13,789 nt of DNA from JBASRP01 sp044866075. GTDB lineage: Bacteria > Actinomycetota > AC-67. A model generated the notes under the pieces. That model was not told the origin of the DNA. It did no database searches and saw only the letters and a list, made by a program, of their open reading frames with translations. Shown piece after piece: positions 11,402 through 13,789 of the stretch. Every line of letters begins with the position of its first letter. Within the stretch, counting starts at the first letter, position 1. The DNA lies in the NCBI GenBank assembly GCA_044866075.1, contig JBIOTQ010000128.1, forward strand, positions 1 through 13,789, given 5' to 3'. The position numbers and the translations under genes are program-made.

Positions 11402-13789
11402 GACACCCCCGCCTCGAGCGCGTTCAGCGCGAACGTGATCGCATCCTCATGCGTCATCACCCGTCCACGCTCCCGCGCCTCGGCGAATGTCCGCTCGTCG
11501 AGGCGCATTCGAACGGAGGCGAGCGTCTCGGCGTTCAGCTTCGCCGCCCACGACCACATCGCGCCCAGCTCCTCGCGGAGCGCTTCGGTGCACGCAACCA
11601 GGGTGACGGCTGCCTCGCTGCGGCCGACTGCGGCCAGCGCCGAGGCGACGCGACACAGATCCACGACCGATTCGAGGACGTCGCCGAGTCGGCGGTGGAT
11701 GGGGAGCTGCTCCTTCAGCAGCTCGATGCTGTCGGTGTAGCGTCCCTCGGCAAGCGCGATCATCGCCAGCTGGCCGATCGTCACGGCCTCCACCTGTGCG
11801 TACCCAACCGCGCGCGCCCTGAGCAGGTTCTCCTGGTGGAGTGCGCGCGCCCTTTTCAGGTCGCCCGACTTTTCATGGGCCCACGCCAGCGTGCGAGTCG
11901 ACAGCATCGCGGCATGGTCGTCGCCGAGATCCCGAAAAGCGCTGACGGTTTCTTCGAGAAGTCGCCGCGCAACGTCGAGATCGTCCTCCTCGGTTGCGAG
12001 GTACCCCAGCATCCATCGGGCGTTGGCCACGCCCCACGCGTTCCCAAGCGACCGATAGAGCTCGAAGGCCTCCTCGGTGCGACGCCGTGCAGTCGCGATG
12101 TCTCCGAACGCGCTGGCCATCTGGCCCGACGCGTCGAGCGCCTTCGCTCGAGCCGGCGTGGGTGCTTCGTCGGCCTCGAGCGCGCGTTCGAGTCGGCGCC
12201 TGCCCTCCACGAAGTGACCATGTTCTCCCCAGAACTCGACGAGCGACCCGGCCATACGCAGGGCGTCCTGGGTCTCTCCGGTGCTCTCGAGCCAGTCGAG
12301 CGCCGCGCGCAAGTTGTCGTGCTCGCGCTCCAGCCTCGGCGTCCATTCGGCGGCCGCGCCGGCCAGCAGGCCGGGTTCCGCTTCTTCCGCGAGCGCCAGG
12401 AAGTGGTGCGCGTGGTGCCACCGCAGGGCTTCGGCTTCGCCCGACGCTTGCGATCTCTCTACCGCGAACTCGCGGATCGTCTCGAGCATCCAGAACCGGT
12501 CTTGCGTGCGACGCACGAGGCTCTTCTCGACCAGGCCTTGCAGCACGTCGAGATCCGCAGCCGCTACCTCGACGGCGGCGTCCAGCGTGCAGCCTCCGCG
12601 GAATACGCCGACACGCGCGAAGAGCGCGCGCTCGTCATCTGAGAGGAGCTCATACGACCACTCGATCGTTGCCCGGAGAGTGGCCTGGCGGGGCTCGGCG
12701 TCCCGCCCTCCCTTGAGAACATCGAGCCGGGACGCCAACCGCTCCAGGATCTCTTGCGGAGTCAAGACTCGCGTCCGCGCCGCCGCGAGCTCCACCGCGA
12801 GCGGGAGGTTGTCGAGACGCACGCACAGGTCGCCGATGATCTGATCGGGGACCAGGCCGGAGCGAGCGCAGAAAAGCGCGACCGCTTCGACCTCCGCGAG
12901 CGGCTGCACCGGATACTCGACCTCGCCGGTCACGCGGAGGACCTCGCGGCTGGTGACGAGCAGTCGTAGGTTGGGACAGGCGGAGAGCAGCGCGGGAAGC
13001 TCGGACGCAGCTTCGATCACCTGCTCGAAGTTGTCGAGGAGCAGGAGCATCTCTCGCTCGGCGACGAACTCTTTGAGGACGCCTTTGGCGCCGATGGTGT
13101 TCGCGATCTCGTCGACGACGAGCTTGGGATCACGGAGCGGCGCGAGCCCAACCCAGAACACGCCGTTGCGGTGCTCGGAGATGAGCTCGGCCGCGGCCTC
13201 GATGCCCAGCCGCGTCTTGCCCGAGCCGCCCGGCCCGGTCAGCGTGACGAGCCGCGCACCGGCCCGTAGGAGCGAGACAACGTCGTCGACCTCTTTCGCG
13301 CGGCCGACGAAGGAGCTCGCCGGCCGCGGCAGGTTCGTGTTCGAGATCGTCTTGAGGGGCGGGTGTCTCTCAGCGCCCAATTGGAAGATCCAGATCGGTT
13401 CGTCGAAGTCCTTCAGCCGGTGCTCGCCGAGATCGGTGACGTCGGCTACGACGATGTCGCGGGTCTCTTTCGAGAGCAGAACCTGCCCACCGTGTCCCGC
13501 CGCCGCGATGCGTGCGCCTTTATGGACGTCGCGGCCCACGTAGCCTTCGGTGGTGAGATGCGGGGATCCGGAGTGGAGTCCCATCCGGACGCGGATGCGT
13601 CCGGACGCGGCGAGAGCATCGCGCCCTCGACGAGCTGCCTCGACAGCCTCCGCGGCGTCCGGGAAAGCGTAGAAGAACGCGTCACCCTGGTTGTCGACCT
13701 CGACGCCGCCGTGGCGCGCGCACGCATTGCGGAGGATCGCGCGGTGCTCGGCCAACGCATCGGCGTACGACTCTGCCCCGAGTTCGTGC
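11398..13789 (-). CDS. Class III cyclase-like / NB-ARC ATPase / TPR protein, 5'-partial
   Basis: 796 codons are in the window; the frame is open through the right edge, so the start, and the cyclase's first metal-binding Asp motif, lie outside. A TTG at 13755 is not a credible start because family-like sequence (HELGAESYADA) continues upstream. Numbered from the first complete codon: cyclase-homology domain to about 140, with the second metal Asp in NQGD (33-36) and GRDVHKGARIAA (85-96); NB-ARC/STAND ATPase about 155-400 with Walker A GPGGSGKT (185-192), Walker B LLLLD (248-252), TSR (279-281) and LPLA (328-331); winged-helix region; then alpha-helical TPR-like repeats to the end. There is no C-terminal LuxR helix-turn-helix. 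The domain order is known from actinobacterial regulators. The usual Lys/Asp substrate pair and transition-state Asn look replaced, so cyclase activity is doubtful. It may be an ATP-switched signalling scaffold. Confidence 0.9.
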   Translation of the reverse strand, partial: HELGAESYADALAEHRAILRNACARHGGVEVDNQGDAFFYAFPDAAEAVEAARRGRDALAASGRIRVRMGLHSGSPHLTTEGYVGRDVHKGARIAAAGHGGQVLLSKETRDIVVADVTDLGEHRLKDFDEPIWIFQLGAERHPPLKTISNTNLPRPASSFVGRAKEVDDVVSLLRAGARLVTLTGPGGSGKTRLGIEAAAELISEHRNGVFWVGLAPLRDPKLVVDEIANTIGAKGVLKEFVAEREMLLLLDNFEQVIEAASELPALLSACPNLRLLVTSREVLRVTGEVEYPVQPLAEVEAVALFCARSGLVPDQIIGDLCVRLDNLPLAVELAAARTRVLTPQEILERLASRLDVLKGGRDAEPRQATLRATIEWSYELLSDDERALFARVGVFRGGCTLDAAVEVAAADLDVLQGLVEKSLVRRTQDRFWMLETIREFAVERSQASGEAEALRWHHAHHFLALAEEAEPGLLAGAAAEWTPRLEREHDNLRAALDWLESTGETQDALRMAGSLVEFWGEHGHFVEGRRRLERALEADEAPTPARAKALDASGQMASAFGDIATARRRTEEAFELYRSLGNAWGVANARWMLGYLATEEDDLDVARRLLEETVSAFRDLGDDHAAMLSTRTLAWAHEKSGDLKRARALHQENLLRARAVGYAQVEAVTIGQLAMIALAEGRYTDSIELLKEQLPIHRRLGDVLESVVDLCRVASALAAVGRSEAAVTLVACTEALREELGAMWSWAAKLNAETLASVRMRLDERTFAEARERGRVMTHEDAITFALNALEAGVS

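Noticed and set aside
11449..12642. Plus-strand open frame of 397 codons opposite the TPR region
   Set aside because: Antisense to a clear NB-ARC/TPR protein, with no ribosome site, promoter or recognisable domain.
13753..13755. TTG as the start of the cyclase/NB-ARC/TPR gene
   Set aside because: The frame is open through the window edge and the upstream codons read HELGAESYADA, which fits the usual region before the cyclase core; the gene is truncated by the window.
1..13789. Mobile element, phage remnant, CRISPR array or island boundary
   Set aside because: No transposase, integrase, terminal inverted repeats, regularly spaced repeats or tRNA was found, and apart from the short AT-rich exporter control region the base composition looks even.

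Overview
The window is gene-dense, very GC-rich bacterial chromosome, with short intergenic gaps and no insertion sequence, phage gene, tRNA, rRNA or CRISPR array that I can see. Several points suggest an uncultured, high-GC Actinomycetota or a relative such as Chloroflexota: a DrrAB-type ABC exporter, a cyclase-NB-ARC-TPR protein, tandem universal stress domains, many GTG starts, and start codons lying 6-9 bases after a -10-like hexamer with no Shine-Dalgarno sequence. The phylum is inferred from gene content, not proven. No stretch over 300 bases lacks a gene.

Layout. Bases 11-2061 (+) hold an OmpR-type response regulator and its HAMP histidine kinase, joined by an ATGA overlap. A dienelactone-hydrolase-family enzyme (2071-2793, +) follows. 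Convergent to it is a second two-component pair (2802-4963, -): a kinase with about seven membrane helices and a GAF-like region, then a stand-alone receiver. Upstream on the same strand are two genes one base apart: a four-helix membrane protein ending in a type-1 copper cupredoxin domain (6062-6859), and a protein with two universal stress domains fused to a C-terminal Rieske iron-sulfur domain (5014-6060). Next comes a DrrB/DrrA-type ABC exporter (6943-8783, -), divergent from a MarR-family regulator (8885-9370, +). The 101 bases between them hold two facing promoters and repeated TACTTGAA elements. The MarR gene overlaps, tail to tail, an L-2-amino-thiazoline-4-carboxylate-hydrolase-like gene (9324-10061, -). 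A DEAD-box RNA helicase (10151-11401, +) follows, and its stop shares the tetramer CTAG with the stop of a large cyclase-like/NB-ARC/TPR protein (11398 to beyond the right edge, -).

How the genes may work together. Three functional blocks are visible: sensing (two two-component systems), efflux under a local MarR repressor, and a redox block. In the redox block an outward-facing copper protein is probably co-expressed with a cytoplasmic USP-USP-Rieske protein, immediately upstream of a sensor kinase/receiver pair. The domain content is read directly from the sequence; that these four genes form one redox-sensing pathway is inference. This block is the most unusual feature of the window.

Transcription signals. 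First genes of transcription units tend to carry a -10-like hexamer just before the start codon (2071, 8885, 10151 on +; 8783, 4963 and perhaps 6859 on -). Two internal operon genes (permease, USP-Rieske) and the ATC-hydrolase-like gene have recognisable Shine-Dalgarno sequences. This is a mixed leaderless/leadered pattern.
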